Below are positions 50,115-60,198 of a stretch of DNA of 64,000 nucleotides, in pieces (the first letter of the stretch is position 1; each line of letters opens with the position of its first letter). The DNA is taken from NCBI RefSeq assembly GCF_024266585.1, contig NZ_CP100647.1, positions 2,647,001 through 2,711,000 of the forward strand, in the 5' to 3' direction. The notes below the pieces were generated by a model. The model had not been told where the DNA came from and made no database searches. It saw nothing but the letters and a program-made list of their open reading frames with translations. The position numbers and the translations under genes were made by a program. The DNA is from Xanthomonas sacchari (GTDB taxonomy: Bacteria; Pseudomonadota; Gammaproteobacteria; Xanthomonadales; Xanthomonadaceae).

Positions 50115-51343
50115 GCCTGGCAGCTCTGCAGACGTTGTTCCGCGCCTGCGCGCGGCGGCGCTGCTCGCAGTGCCAGGCCCGGCTCCAGCGCCAGCAGCGC
50201 GGGGTCGGCCAGCTCCGCCGCCAGCAGTTTCGGTACCCCGTCCAGCGTCACCGGCACCGTGTCCACACCGGCGGCGGCGAACCATGCGGCGAAGTCGGGA
50301 TCGGCGATCCGCGGCCGCCCGGCGCGCACCACCGCACGCAGGGCGCTGCGCGGCAGCCCGACCAGGCTCTGTGCCGGCGCGCCGCCACGGTCGGCGACGA
50401 TCAACAGATCGGCGTGCGCGCCCGGCGCCAGGTGCCCGCGATCGGGCAAGCACAGGATGCCGGCCGCGGCGGTCGTGGCCAGGCGCAGCGCCTGAGTGGC
50501 GTCCAGGCCATGGGCCGCGGCCAGGCGCAGGTCGTCGAGCAGGTCGCGGCCGCCGCTGACCCGCGCATCGCTGCCCAGCGCCAGGCGCCCGGCGGCGCTC
50601 AGGCGCTGCGGGTCCAGGGTGCGTCCGAGCAGGGTCAGGTTGCTGCTCGGGCACCACACCACCGCCGCGTTGCAGGCAAGCACGCGCGCGACGTCGTCCG
50701 CACGCAGGCCGACGCCGTGGATCAGCACCGTGTTCCCTGTCAGGTAGCCGCGCCGATCCAGTTCGGCGAGTTCGCCGGCGGCCACCGCGTCGGTGCCTTC
50801 GGCCAGGTGGATCATCCACGGCCAGCCGGCGGCGGTGGCCGCGGCGAAGCTGTGCGCCAGCGGCGGCCCGTAGTCGGGGCCGTGCAAGGTGTAGCTCCAG
50901 CCGAAGTCGCGCAACAGCGCCACCGGGAAGTCGGCCGCGTCCAGCGCCGCATGCCAGGGATCGTGGTGGGCCAGGCAGGTCACCCCGGCCAGCAGGTTCT
51001 TCAGCCCGCCGTGGCGCAGCCGCAGCGGCTTGGGCAGGGCCAGCGCGGCGGCCACCGCCGGGGTACGGAAATGCGCGGCGAAGGCCGCGATCCAGTCATA
51101 GCTGTTGGCGAACGGTGCGGCCTGCGGCAGCGGCGGCACCGCGTTGACGTGCAGATGTTCGTGGGCGTTGATCAGGCCCGGCAGCACTACATGTCCGGGC
51201 AAGGCGATGCGCAGCGCCGCCGGCGTGGCCGCCGCGGCGATACGGCCGGCATGCAACGCCAACGGCGCGCGCACCGCCCCGGCGGCCTGCGCGATGCGCG
51301 CACCCTCCAGGCAGATTTCGACGGCGGCGGCAGACACGGCCAT
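50111..51343 (-). CDS. Metal-dependent amidohydrolase (deaminase-like)
   Basis: 410-aa TIM-barrel hydrolase. Metal ligands visible in order: HEH in LINAHEHLHV, His in MIHLAEGTD, His in LIHGVGL, Asp in LGSDARVSGG. Pattern of the TrzN/AtzA/MtaD-like deaminase and chlorohydrolase group. Its place in a polysaccharide operon between two methyltransferase genes is unusual. It may act on an N-acyl, formimidoyl or amidino substituent of a sugar; speculative. Confidence 0.85.
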   Translation of the reverse strand: MAVSAAAVEICLEGARIAQAAGAVRAPLALHAGRIAAAATPAALRIALPGHVVLPGLINAHEHLHVNAVPPLPQAAPFANSYDWIAAFAAHFRTPAVAAALALPKPLRLRHGGLKNLLAGVTCLAHHDPWHAALDAADFPVALLRDFGWSYTLHGPDYGPPLAHSFAAATAAGWPWMIHLAEGTDAVAAGELAELDRRGYLTGNTVLIHGVGLRADDVARVLACNAAVVWCPSSNLTLLGRTLDPQRLSAAGRLALGSDARVSGGRDLLDDLRLAAAHGLDATQALRLATTAAAGILCLPDRGHLAPGAHADLLIVADRGGAPAQSLVGLPRSALRAVVRAGRPRIADPDFAAWFAAAGVDTVPVTLDGVPKLLAAELADPALLALEPGLALRAAPPRAGAEQRLQSCQA

Positions 51344-51345
51344 GC

Positions 51346-52194
51346 TCAGCGCTTGCGCATCACGATCAGGAAGTGGTCGCCCATGTCGCGCAGCAGCGGC
51401 CAGCCGCCGATACGGTCGTCGAGGCGGCCCAGCGCCTCGCCCAGGCGCGGGTGGTGCTGGTAGTGGTCGACCAGGTACGGCGGCGGCAGGCACAGGCTGA
51501 GCGCGCGGTAGGACTCCAGCGCGAAATGCGGCGCGAACGCGCGATAGAACTCGCGCGGCAGGTAGTACCAGGTCCAGATCGTGTGCCCGTTCATGCCCAC
51601 CGCGGTAGCGCCGCGCGCGGCACGCACGCCGGCACGGCGCAGCCGCCCGCGCAGCAGGTAATGGCCAAGCTCCCACGGGCACAGGCGGCCGATCACCGAG
51701 AACACCAGGCGGCCGTCGCGGCGCAGCAGCCGCGCGCACTGGCCGGCGACCTGCGGCAGATCCGGCGCGCAGTTGAGCGGGCCGAAGTTGGAGTACATGC
51801 CGTCGAACTCGCCGTCGAGCAGATCCAGCTGCTGGATGCCGACATGCGCCACGCTGAGCCGCCCGTGCAGGGTCGGGTCCTGCGCGCGGGCACGGGTGCG
51901 CTCGACCATCTGCGGCGACCAGTCGGTGGCCAGCACGCGGTAGCCGCGCTGGGCGAAGGCGTGCGCATCCAGGCCGGTACCGCAACCCAGGTCGACCAGA
52001 CGCGAGCCGACCGGCACCTGCGTGCCCACCGTGTCCCACAAGGTCTTGCGCATGCGCTGGATCAGCGCGTTGTTGCCGCGCGGGCCATCGTAGTCGGCGG
52101 CCACGCTGTCGAAGGCGCGCTGCGTGTCCAGCAGCCGCACCGGGTCCAGAGTCGCCGCGCGCGCCGCGGCGCCGGCCTTGCCATTCGCTGTCAC
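51346..52194 (-). CDS. SAM-dependent methyltransferase
   Basis: 282-aa, GTG start. Motif I RLVDLGCGTGLDAHAFAQ, VLATDWSPQMV, and YSNFGPLNCAPDLPQ for motif II, with a long C-terminal extension ending DMGDHFLIVMRKR. Two nt separate it from the amidohydrolase start. A 108-nt gap follows upstream, the largest inside this gene series. Confidence 0.85.
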   Translation of the reverse strand: MTANGKAGAAARAATLDPVRLLDTQRAFDSVAADYDGPRGNNALIQRMRKTLWDTVGTQVPVGSRLVDLGCGTGLDAHAFAQRGYRVLATDWSPQMVERTRARAQDPTLHGRLSVAHVGIQQLDLLDGEFDGMYSNFGPLNCAPDLPQVAGQCARLLRRDGRLVFSVIGRLCPWELGHYLLRGRLRRAGVRAARGATAVGMNGHTIWTWYYLPREFYRAFAPHFALESYRALSLCLPPPYLVDHYQHHPRLGEALGRLDDRIGGWPLLRDMGDHFLIVMRKR

Positions 52195-52302
52195 CTGCCC
52201 CTCTCCACTGCCCTGCCCTTGTCGGAATCCGCACGAACCGATCGCGCGGTCTTGCAGGTAGGTGCGGCGGCAGTGGCGTTTGGTTGAATCGGCGCGCTGC
52301 CT

Positions 52303-53166
52303 TTACGCGATGGCGGCCGTCGCCCTGGCTGGCCGCGTCTGGCGCCGGCGCAGCGCGTCGCGCGCCACCGCGGCCAGTACGCCGCCGCCGAACCCGGCCA
52401 GCAGCGCCGCGGCCAGCACCAGCACCGGGTTGGGGAACGCGGCACGCGGCGGCACATAGGTCTCCCAGGGCGCCGAGGTGTCGTAGGTATAGCGGGCGCC
52501 GAGCCGGCCGAGCAGATCCTCGCGCTCGGCCTTGAGACCGCGCAGCGTGGTGGTCTTCTCCGACAGCAGCATATTGCCGAGCAATTGCTGCTCGACGCTG
52601 CCGCGGCCGTCGCGCTGCTGCTGCAGCAGGCGCTCGCGCTCGGCCTGGGTCGCGGCGATGTCCGCGGCCAATTCCTGCAGCCGCGCAGTGGCCTGCTGCA
52701 GCGGGCCGGCCTGGATGTGCCGGTGCAGCGCCTGCAGCTGTGCGATGGTGGCCGTGGCCAGTTGCCGTGCCTGCCGCGGCGACTCGGCGCGCACGCTCAG
52801 CTGGATCAGGTTGGCGTACGGGTCCGGGTCGAGCTTCAGGCTGTCGCGGTACAGCGCGGCCTGGCGGCTGTCCGGCGCCACGCCGGCGCTGCGCAGCACC
52901 TGGTCCTGGAACAGCCGGGTCTTGATCCGGTCGATCACCCGTTGGAACGGCTCCAGCTTGGGGTCGCGCCCGGCCGGGGTCGGACCGAACTCGCCCACCT
53001 GCACCCAGGCGGTGGCCTGCCACTGGCGGGTCGCGCCGTGCAGGAACAGCGCCGCCAGCGCCAACGCCAGCAGCAGCGGCAGCAGGCACCAGCGCCATTC
53101 CCGTCGCAGGATCCGCCACAGGTCGATCAGGTAGATTTCGTCTTGGTGCATGGCGGTGTCGGTCAT
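52303..53166 (-). CDS. Wzz/GNVR-type chain-length determinant
   Basis: 287-aa inner-membrane protein with two membrane helices (WCLLPLLLALALAALFL near 27-43 and PVLVLAAALLAGFGGGVLA near 250-268). Between them lies a periplasmic coiled coil (about 140-215). Polysaccharide co-polymerase topology without a tyrosine kinase domain, as in Wzz. Controls polymer length made by the neighbouring Wzy-like protein. Start overlaps the polymerase stop. Confidence 0.85.
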   Translation of the reverse strand: MTDTAMHQDEIYLIDLWRILRREWRWCLLPLLLALALAALFLHGATRQWQATAWVQVGEFGPTPAGRDPKLEPFQRVIDRIKTRLFQDQVLRSAGVAPDSRQAALYRDSLKLDPDPYANLIQLSVRAESPRQARQLATATIAQLQALHRHIQAGPLQQATARLQELAADIAATQAERERLLQQQRDGRGSVEQQLLGNMLLSEKTTTLRGLKAEREDLLGRLGARYTYDTSAPWETYVPPRAAFPNPVLVLAAALLAGFGGGVLAAVARDALRRRQTRPARATAAIA

Positions 53167-54329
53167 GGCAACTGGCAGCTCGAGGAAAGGGAAGGCAACG
53201 CCGTGGCCGCTGCGGCATCGCGGCGGTTCGGCAGCAAGGCGCTGCAGGCGTGCAGCAGCAGGCACAGCGCGACGAAGCCGGCATTGGTCCAGGTGAAGGC
53301 CTGCGGCGCGAACGGCGACATCACGCAGGCGTAGGCGATGCGCAGGAACACCAGCAGGTTGAACAGCGCCACGCCGCGGCCGAGCAGGCGCACGCTCCAC
53401 AGCAGCGCCGCGTACAGCGCCAGCATCGCCGCCAGCGCGGCACCGGGGCCGCCGGCCAGCAGGAACGGCAGGAACTCGGTGCCGACATTGATGTTCGGCG
53501 CATCCAGCGGGATGCCGGTGCCGGCGGTGGCAATGGAACCGCTCAGCGGCACCAGCTGGTTGACCAGGAAACTGGCGTTCGCGTAGCCCTTGCTGAGCAG
53601 CGCGCCGAAGTTGTACGGGCCGGCGCCGATGTACAGCAGCAGCCACTTGATGCCCTGCGGCGCGGCCCGGTACAGCGCGCCGAACGGCAACGCCACCGAA
53701 TCCAGCGAGCCGGAGCGCAGCGTGCCGAGTAACGAGAACGCGGCGGCGCCGGCGCACAGCAGCGCCAGCACCCGTTTCCACGGCAGCGGCCGCGCCGGGT
53801 CGCGGCGCAGCAACAGCAGCAGGCCGACGCTGAACACCGCCGCGAACAGCCGGTTGCGGTCGATCACCAGCACCGGGAAGGCGAAGCCGGCCAGCAGCAG
53901 CGCGTTGCGCACGCCGCGCGCGCGCCCGCACAGCAGGCTGATCGGCGGCAGGATCCAGCACATGTTCGACACATGCCGCACGTGCGCCTGCAGCGGGCTC
54001 AGGTCGGCGTAGGCGGAAGGGTTGTGCAGCAACGGAATCGGAAACAGCAGCAGGTCCAGCAGGCAGAACAGCCCCACCGCGGCAGCCAGGCCGAGCGCGA
54101 CGAAGGCCTCGCGGGTGCCGGCGTACTCGCGCGCCCGGAACGCCGCCAGCGGCGGCAGGCGGATGCCGAGCAGCGCGTCCAGCCCCAGCGTCGCCAGCGC
54201 CACCGCGGCCAGCAGCGCGATACCGGCGAAATAGCCGGGCGGCATGTCGAACGTCAGCAGGGTCAGCGCGCAGCTCAGCAGCAGCGGCAGGCCGAAATAG
54301 GCCGACGGCAGGCGCAACAGCCGGCTCAT
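53163..54329 (-). CDS. Wzy-like O-antigen polymerase / ligase family membrane protein
   Basis: 388-aa with about ten to twelve membrane helices and a long periplasmic loop in the C-terminal half (YIGAGPYNFGALLSKGY then TGIPLDAPNINVGTEFLPFL), characteristic of Wzy polymerases. Low sequence conservation is normal for this class; assignment rests on topology and neighbours (Wzz, Wzx, glycosyltransferases). Confidence 0.78.
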   Translation of the reverse strand: MSRLLRLPSAYFGLPLLLSCALTLLTFDMPPGYFAGIALLAAVALATLGLDALLGIRLPPLAAFRAREYAGTREAFVALGLAAAVGLFCLLDLLLFPIPLLHNPSAYADLSPLQAHVRHVSNMCWILPPISLLCGRARGVRNALLLAGFAFPVLVIDRNRLFAAVFSVGLLLLLRRDPARPLPWKRVLALLCAGAAAFSLLGTLRSGSLDSVALPFGALYRAAPQGIKWLLLYIGAGPYNFGALLSKGYANASFLVNQLVPLSGSIATAGTGIPLDAPNINVGTEFLPFLLAGGPGAALAAMLALYAALLWSVRLLGRGVALFNLLVFLRIAYACVMSPFAPQAFTWTNAGFVALCLLLHACSALLPNRRDAAAATALPSLSSSCQLP

Positions 54330-55267
54330 TTGCGCTGCGCCAGTGCCGGCTGGTCGCGCTGCCGCAGCCGGGCCAACAACGACAGCCACGCATGCGCCAG
54401 CAGGTGGCCGCCCAGCGCCAGCGGACTGCGCCGCAGGAACGCGATCTTGGCGGCGATGTAGTGCGCCTGCGCCTGCAGCAAGGTGCGGCAGGCCGGATCG
54501 AACAGCCGCGCGCGGCGCAGCGCCACCTGGCGCGACTCGGCCAGGTTGGCCAGGCGGCTGGGCAGGTGCCGGGTGCGGCTGGCGTTGCGCGCGTGCACGC
54601 GGTAGGCGCAGACCGCCACGTCCAGGAAGCCCAGGGCGTCGCGCGCCACCAGGCGCAGGAAGAAATCCCAGTCCTCGATGCGCAGACCCTCGTCCCATGC
54701 CGCGCCCGGCCGCAGCGCGCTGCGCCGGACCAGCGCCACCGCCCCACTCACCGCCCAGTGGCGGATCACCGCGCGGCGGATGCCGGCCTCGCTCAGGTAC
54801 AGGCGTTTGTCCACGCGGTGCAGGTCGCGCATGCTGCTCTGGTGCACGGTGCGGTCCTGCGCGTCGACCACGATGGCGTCGCCGATCACCGCGGCCTTGT
54901 GCGGATGCGCGCCCAGGTAGGCCACCTGCACGCCCAGCCCGCCGGGCAACAGGTAATCGTCGCTGGCCCCCAGGCGCAGGAACTCGCCGCGGGCCATCGC
55001 CACCAGGTGGTTGAGCGTGGCGGCGATACCGAGGTTCTCGCGCGGCCAGAAGCGCACGTGCAGCTTGTCGCCATGGCGCGCGATCCACTCGGCGATGCCC
55101 TCGGCGGTGCCGTCGCTGGAGCCGTCGTCGACGATCACCAGTTCCTTGTGCGGGTACGGATCCTCCAGCACGCTGTCCAGGCAGCGCTGCACGAAGTGCG
55201 CGTGGTTGTAGGCCGGGATCAGCACCGACACCAGCGGCAGTGGCGGCGGCGGTTGCGGTGCGTCCAT
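54326..55267 (-). CDS. Glycosyltransferase family 2
   Basis: 313-aa GT-A enzyme. N-terminal VSVLIPAYNHAHFVQRCLDS, ELVIVDDGSSDGT, and the divalent-metal region LRLGASDDYLLP; acceptor motif WDEGLRIEDWDFFLRL has the ED pair used as catalytic base. ATG at 55267 overlaps the flippase stop by one base. Adds one sugar to the undecaprenyl-linked unit. Confidence 0.9.
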   Translation of the reverse strand: MDAPQPPPPLPLVSVLIPAYNHAHFVQRCLDSVLEDPYPHKELVIVDDGSSDGTAEGIAEWIARHGDKLHVRFWPRENLGIAATLNHLVAMARGEFLRLGASDDYLLPGGLGVQVAYLGAHPHKAAVIGDAIVVDAQDRTVHQSSMRDLHRVDKRLYLSEAGIRRAVIRHWAVSGAVALVRRSALRPGAAWDEGLRIEDWDFFLRLVARDALGFLDVAVCAYRVHARNASRTRHLPSRLANLAESRQVALRRARLFDPACRTLLQAQAHYIAAKIAFLRRSPLALGGHLLAHAWLSLLARLRQRDQPALAQRK

Positions 55268-56520
55268 CAGCCCAGTCCTCGCAGGTAGCGGCGCACCACC
55301 AGCACGTTGAACAGCAGGTACAGCGCGTAGTTGCAGGCGAACGCGTAGGCCGCGCCGATCAGGCCCATGCGCGCGGTGAACAGGACCACCAGGCCCAGGT
55401 AGCTGGCCGCGAACAGGCATTCGGACAGCACGAACAGCCGCGTCATCGCCTTGGCCAGCATCAGGTAGGACAGCACGAAGGAGGCGATTTTGAGCACGTC
55501 GCCGAGCAACTGCGGCGCGTACAGCGGCAGTGCGGCGGCGAAATCCTCGGAGAACAGCAGGCGGGTGATGCCGTCGCGGCACAGGTACACCGCCGCCGCG
55601 GCCAGCACCACCGCCGGCAGCACGTAGCGGTAGGCGCCGCGCAGTTCCTGCAGCAGCGCCTCGCGCGTGTGCAGCGCCGCCAGCCTGGGCAGGTAGTAGA
55701 CGTTGATGGCGGTGGTGAAGAACAACAGGTAGGCGTCGGAGACGCGGCTGACCGCCTGCCAGTCGCCGACCTGCCGCCAGCCGAACTGGCCGGCCAGGTG
55801 ATCGCGCACGCCGATGTTGACCAGCAACGGCAGCAGCGCCGAGGCCAGGGTCATGGTCGAGAACGCGGCCAGCCGCCGCAGCATCGCCGGGTCGAAGCGG
55901 ATGCGCAGCATCTCGCGGCGGAAGTACGGGCTGCGCCGCAGCGCCGGCACCCCGGCGCAGAGCCAGGCCACCTGCCCCAGCACCAGGCCCAGCAACGCCC
56001 CGTACAACCCCAGCCCACGCGCCAGCGCGGCCACCAGCAGCACGCTCAGCACCGCGCCGGCGACCTGGATGAAGGCCAGCCGGCGCACGTCCATGAAGCC
56101 GTTGACCACCGCCAGGATGTAGTTGGCCAGGGCGATGCCGAGCTGCGCCACCGCCAGCACGCAGATCAGCGGCTGGGACTGCGCATCGCCGAGCAGGCGC
56201 TCGGCGATCGGGCGGCTGCACAGCAGCGCGGCCACGCCCATTGCGCAGGCGGCCACGCAGGCGTAGCCCAGCGCGCTGCCGAGCAGCCGGGTCAGCGCCG
56301 GCGCATCGTCGCGGTACTCGGCCACGTACTTGACCACGCCGGCACCGATGCCGCCGCCGGCCAGCACCGCCAGCAGCGACATCAGGCTGGTGAACTGGCC
56401 GAGCCGGGCGACCCCGGCCGGACCGGCGTACACCGCCACCAGCTTGAGCACCAGCAACGCAGCCAGCAGCTTGGCCGCGGTGGCCACGCCGCTGTACACG
56501 CCGCTGCGCAGCACGTTCAT
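55267..56520 (-). CDS. Wzx-type polysaccharide flippase
   Basis: 417-aa MATE-like flippase with about 12 membrane helices. The start [38 protein letters not shown] is that of WzxE/O-antigen translocases. Flips the lipid-linked repeat unit to the periplasm. Overlaps the aminotransferase stop by 4 nt. Confidence 0.88.
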   Translation of the reverse strand: MNVLRSGVYSGVATAAKLLAALLVLKLVAVYAGPAGVARLGQFTSLMSLLAVLAGGGIGAGVVKYVAEYRDDAPALTRLLGSALGYACVAACAMGVAALLCSRPIAERLLGDAQSQPLICVLAVAQLGIALANYILAVVNGFMDVRRLAFIQVAGAVLSVLLVAALARGLGLYGALLGLVLGQVAWLCAGVPALRRSPYFRREMLRIRFDPAMLRRLAAFSTMTLASALLPLLVNIGVRDHLAGQFGWRQVGDWQAVSRVSDAYLLFFTTAINVYYLPRLAALHTREALLQELRGAYRYVLPAVVLAAAAVYLCRDGITRLLFSEDFAAALPLYAPQLLGDVLKIASFVLSYLMLAKAMTRLFVLSECLFAASYLGLVVLFTARMGLIGAAYAFACNYALYLLFNVLVVRRYLRGLG

Positions 56521-57647
56521 GCCACCACGCCGCCGAAACGCCGGCAGGCGTCGATCACCTGCGCCACCGCCGCCTCGTCCAGGGTCGGGCCGATCGGCAG
56601 GCTCAGTACTTCGGCGGCAAGCCGCTCGCACAGCGGCAGCTGCAGCATCGCCAGTTCCGGATAGGCCGGCTGCCGGTGAGGCGGCGTCGGGTAATGCACC
56701 AGGCACTGCACGCCCTGGGACTGCAGGTGCCGTTGCAGCGCATCGCGCTGCGCGCTGCGCACCACGAACAGATGCCAGGCATGCGCGGCCGGGTCGGCCA
56801 CCTGCGGCAAGGCGATCTGCGGATGCGCGATGCCGTCCAGGTAGCGCTGGGCGATCGCGCGGCGCGCGGCGATGTCCGCATCCAGATAGTGCAGCTTGAC
56901 CCGCAACAGCGCCGCCTGCAGTTCGTCCAGGCGCGAGTTCACGCCCTGCAACAGGTGCCGGTATTTGATGTCCGAGCCGTAGTTGCGCAGCACGCGCAGT
57001 TGCGCAGCCAGCGCGTCGTCGTCGGTGGTCACCGCGCCACCGTCGCCGAGCGCGCCCAGGTTCTTGCCGGGGAAGAAGCTGAAGCCGGCAGCGTCGCCGA
57101 AGCTGCCGGCATGGCGTCCGTCGCGGCGCGCGCCATGTGCCTGCGCCGCGTCCTCGATCAGTAGCAGGCGGTGCTGCTCGGCGAGGCCGCGCAAGGCGGC
57201 CATGTCCGCCAGTTGCCCGTACAGGTGCACCGCCAGGATCGCCTTCGTGCGCGGGCCGATCGCCCGTCGCACCTGCGCCGGATCCAGGTTGAAGCTGGCC
57301 GCCTCCGGCTCCAGCGGCACCGGCCGCAGCCGGTTCTCGCTGATCGCCAGGAAGCTGGCGATGAAGGTATTGCCCGGCACCAGCACTTCGTCGCCGTCGT
57401 GCAGCCGGCCCAGCGCCCGGTAGCCGCGCAGGATCAGGGTCAACGCATCCATGCCGTTGCCGACGCCGATGGCGTGGGCGCTGCCGCAGTAGGCGGCGAA
57501 CTCGCGCTCGAACGCGTCCAGTTCTTCGCCGAGCACATACCAGCCGGAATCGATCACGCGCGCCGCCGCGGCTTTCAGCGCGTCGGCATGGCGTGCGTTG
57601 CCGGCGCGCAGGTCGAGGAACGGCACGCTGGCCGGCGGCAGGCTCAT
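56517..57647 (-). CDS. fdtB: DegT/DnrJ/EryC1 sugar aminotransferase, FdtB-like
   Basis: 376-aa PLP enzyme. Signature [30 protein letters not shown], the Asp/Gln ligands [14 protein letters not shown], and the PLP Lys in [15 protein letters not shown]. Closest in style to FdtB/QdtB, which aminate dTDP-3-oxo-6-deoxyhexose; the FdtA-like gene at 60.2 kb supplies that substrate. FdtB versus QdtB cannot be told by eye. Confidence 0.85.
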   Translation of the reverse strand: MSLPPASVPFLDLRAGNARHADALKAAAARVIDSGWYVLGEELDAFEREFAAYCGSAHAIGVGNGMDALTLILRGYRALGRLHDGDEVLVPGNTFIASFLAISENRLRPVPLEPEAASFNLDPAQVRRAIGPRTKAILAVHLYGQLADMAALRGLAEQHRLLLIEDAAQAHGARRDGRHAGSFGDAAGFSFFPGKNLGALGDGGAVTTDDDALAAQLRVLRNYGSDIKYRHLLQGVNSRLDELQAALLRVKLHYLDADIAARRAIAQRYLDGIAHPQIALPQVADPAAHAWHLFVVRSAQRDALQRHLQSQGVQCLVHYPTPPHRQPAYPELAMLQLPLCERLAAEVLSLPIGPTLDEAAVAQVIDACRRFGGVVA

Positions 57648-58579
57648 TGCAACTCCCAACGGTAGAAATCGTGGACCACCGCGCGCGCGCCGAAGCGCTC
57701 CTTCTGCTCGACCAGGCCGGCATTGAGCACCTGGCCCTGCTGCTCGGTGGAAATGCCCAGGCTGAGGAACTGGCGTTGCGCGTAGACCTGCTCGATCAGC
57801 TCGGCCAGCAGCAGGCTCAGCGCATCGGCGCGGCGGCCCTGCTCCGAGCAGGCCAGGTACTGGGTGTGGACGACATGGCCGAAGTCGTACACCAACGCGC
57901 CGGCCAGCAACTGCGCGCCGTCGCGGACCTCGTACGGCACGATCTGCGCCGGAAAGCGCGCGCACAGCAGACGCAGTTCGTCCAGGCGGTGGGTGGGACG
58001 TGCATGGTGGCGTTGCAGCACCTCGCCCAGCAGCGCATGCAGCGGCGCCGGGTCGTCCACGCGCTGCACGCGCAGCCCGGCGCGGCGCGCCTTGGCGACC
58101 GAGCGCTTGCGCGCGGCGGCGAAGCGCGGCGGCTCGCGCAGGGCGACGGCCGAAGACAGGTCGCGGCGCTGCAACTGCGCACCGAGCCGGTGCAGCGCGT
58201 ACAGATCTTCTTCCGCCGGGCTGCGGTGGAACAGATGCGGCACCGCCTTGTACAGCAGCGTGCGCACGCCGATGCCGCGGTAGTGCGCGGCGATGCGTTC
58301 GAATGCCTCCAGCGTCGCCGTCGCGCGCAGCGCGTGGGTCGACAGCAGGCCGGCATAGCTGAGGCCGGCGTGGCTGGTGACCGCATCGCCCTCGCGGTTG
58401 GCCGGAAACACCGCCACCGGCGTGCCGGCATCCTCGACCAGCAACGAGGCATCGGCGAAGCGCGCCGCGTGGTAGTCCATGTAGCCGCGCCGGTGCAGCA
58501 GATTGCCGTTGCGCGAGGCGTCCACCAGGGCGTCCCACGCCGGCGCATCGGCCACGGTGTAGGCCCTAACCGACAGCAT
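57644..58579 (-). CDS. GNAT/FemAB-like acyltransferase
   Basis: 311-aa. An N-terminal GNAT-type half ([20 protein letters not shown]) and a C-terminal half with [21 protein letters not shown] and [22 protein letters not shown] fit the FemAB-related GNAT proteins found in exopolysaccharide loci. Likely acylates an amino-sugar. Overlaps the aminotransferase by 4 nt and the next gene by 14 nt. Confidence 0.75.
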   Translation of the reverse strand: MLSVRAYTVADAPAWDALVDASRNGNLLHRRGYMDYHAARFADASLLVEDAGTPVAVFPANREGDAVTSHAGLSYAGLLSTHALRATATLEAFERIAAHYRGIGVRTLLYKAVPHLFHRSPAEEDLYALHRLGAQLQRRDLSSAVALREPPRFAAARKRSVAKARRAGLRVQRVDDPAPLHALLGEVLQRHHARPTHRLDELRLLCARFPAQIVPYEVRDGAQLLAGALVYDFGHVVHTQYLACSEQGRRADALSLLLAELIEQVYAQRQFLSLGISTEQQGQVLNAGLVEQKERFGARAVVHDFYRWELQ

Positions 58580-59525
58580 CGGCGTCCTCCCAGCGCATGC
58601 CGGCGGGCAGCGTCGCCTCGGCCACGCCGAAGCCGTCGCGGCCCATGGCGTTGCCGTTGTAGAACAGCAGCAGCCGCTGGCCGTGGCGGATCAGCGCCGG
58701 ATAGCACAGCGTGCGCGCGTCCCAGCCTTCGGCCGACAGCGGCAATCCCAGCGCGGCGTCGCAGCGCTGCCAGCGGCGGCCGTCGTCGCTGACCGCCATG
58801 CCCGGCAGGTAGGCGCCGTCGCGGCTGCCGTGGGTGAACAGCATCAGGTAGCGATCGTCGTGCCGATACACCCGCGGGCGGCCGATGCGGTATTCCTCGC
58901 CCTGCGGCTGCAGGCACACCGTGTCCTGGCGCGGGATCGCCAGCAGGTCGTCGGTCTCCACGCAACGGATGTGGTAGCGCGGATACGGCGTGCCGCCGAT
59001 CCATTCCCAGTCGTCGCCCACCGCGTACCACAGCCGCCAGCGGCCATCTTCGTAGCGCGCCGAATGCACCGCGGCGATCGTGCTGCGGCCCGGCGCGCGA
59101 TCCAGCAGCGGCGTGTCCTGGCGGCGCCGGAACGAGTCGCCGCCATCGGTGGACACCGCCAAGCCGGTGAAGGCCAGGAACTTGGCACGGGCCACCTGCT
59201 GGAAGCCGACATAGAACAGGTACAGGCCGTCCGGCCCGTGCACCACATCGCCGAGGATCATGCCGTTGTCGTCGAAGCAGCCGGCGCGGCCGATGTCCAG
59301 CACCGGCTCGGCGCTCACGCCCACCACCCGGGTCGGATCGTCGGCACGCACGTCGACGTAGCCGATGCGGCTGACCCCGGCATCGTCGCGGAAGCCGGCG
59401 TAGATGCGCAGGCGCTCGGCATCCAGGCGCAGCGGCGTCGGCGTCAGCGCCGAGTGCCGCATCCAGCCGCCGACGCCGTCGCACGCGGTGGCGAACACCA
59501 GGCCGCGTTTGTGCCAGGCGAACAT
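58566..59525 (-). CDS. Glycoside-hydrolase-like five-bladed propeller protein
   Basis: 319-aa cytoplasmic protein with repeated WYAV/FYVG beta-strand motifs (YLFYVGFQQVARAKFL, WRLWYAVGDDWEWIGG, LMLFTHGSRDG, LLLFYNGNAMGRDGFG). This matches the GH43/GH32 beta-propeller superfamily as seen in polysaccharide gene clusters. No signal peptide, so an intracellular role with a nucleotide- or lipid-linked sugar is more likely than polymer degradation. Function uncertain. Confidence 0.7.
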   Translation of the reverse strand: MFAWHKRGLVFATACDGVGGWMRHSALTPTPLRLDAERLRIYAGFRDDAGVSRIGYVDVRADDPTRVVGVSAEPVLDIGRAGCFDDNGMILGDVVHGPDGLYLFYVGFQQVARAKFLAFTGLAVSTDGGDSFRRRQDTPLLDRAPGRSTIAAVHSARYEDGRWRLWYAVGDDWEWIGGTPYPRYHIRCVETDDLLAIPRQDTVCLQPQGEEYRIGRPRVYRHDDRYLMLFTHGSRDGAYLPGMAVSDDGRRWQRCDAALGLPLSAEGWDARTLCYPALIRHGQRLLLFYNGNAMGRDGFGVAEATLPAGMRWEDADAVG

Positions 59526-59530
59526 GCGCC

Positions 59531-60196
59531 TCACAGCGTCACGTCGAAGCTGGACTTGCCGGCCACCGCCCGCGCCGGCGCACCGACGTAGAGGCGTCCG
59601 GGCTCGGTGTCGCGGGTCAGCAGCGCGCCGGCGCCGATCACGTTGTCGGCGGCGACCTTGACCCGGTCGCTGAGCGTGGCGTTGACCCCGACGAAGCTGC
59701 TCGCGCCGATCTCGCAATAGCCGGAAATCACCGCGTGCGAGGCCACGAACACGTGGTCGTGGAGGACCGTGCGATGGCCGATGTGGTTGCCGCTCCACAG
59801 GATGCAGTTGGCACCGATGCGGGTGAACGGCTGCAGCACGTTGTGCTCGAACACGAAACAGTGTTCGCCCAGTTCCACGTTGCGCCAGACGAAGGCGCGG
59901 GAGCTGACGTAGCTGGCCATGCGATAGCCGCGGCGCTTGGCGTCCAGGTAGAAGCGCGTGCGCAGCCGGTTGAGGCCGCTGGCCGGGATCGCAACGAACA
60001 CCTCCACCTGCGACGGCGGATACCGTTGCTCGAGCTCTTCATAGGCCACCACCGGCAGACCGGCCAGGATCGGCGTGGACAGGTAGTCGCGCTCCACGCT
60101 GAAGCCCAGCACCTCGTAGTCGCTGTCGTGGGTGAAGTATTCGCAGGCGATCTGCGCCAGTTCGCCGGCGCCGACGATGACCAGGGGGCGCGCCAT
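59531..60196 (-). CDS. NeuD/PglD-family sugar O/N-acyltransferase
   Basis: 221-aa. The N-terminal Rossmann-like PglD domain (PLVIVGAGELAQIACEYF) is followed by a left-handed beta-helix of hexapeptide repeats (about 95-200; IGANCILWSGNHIGHRTVL, catalytic-type His). Probably acetylates the 3-amino-sugar made by the FdtA/FdtB pair, in the role of FdtC/QdtC. Confidence 0.87.
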   Translation of the reverse strand: MARPLVIVGAGELAQIACEYFTHDSDYEVLGFSVERDYLSTPILAGLPVVAYEELEQRYPPSQVEVFVAIPASGLNRLRTRFYLDAKRRGYRMASYVSSRAFVWRNVELGEHCFVFEHNVLQPFTRIGANCILWSGNHIGHRTVLHDHVFVASHAVISGYCEIGASSFVGVNATLSDRVKVAADNVIGAGALLTRDTEPGRLYVGAPARAVAGKSSFDVTL

Positions 60197-60198
60197 CG

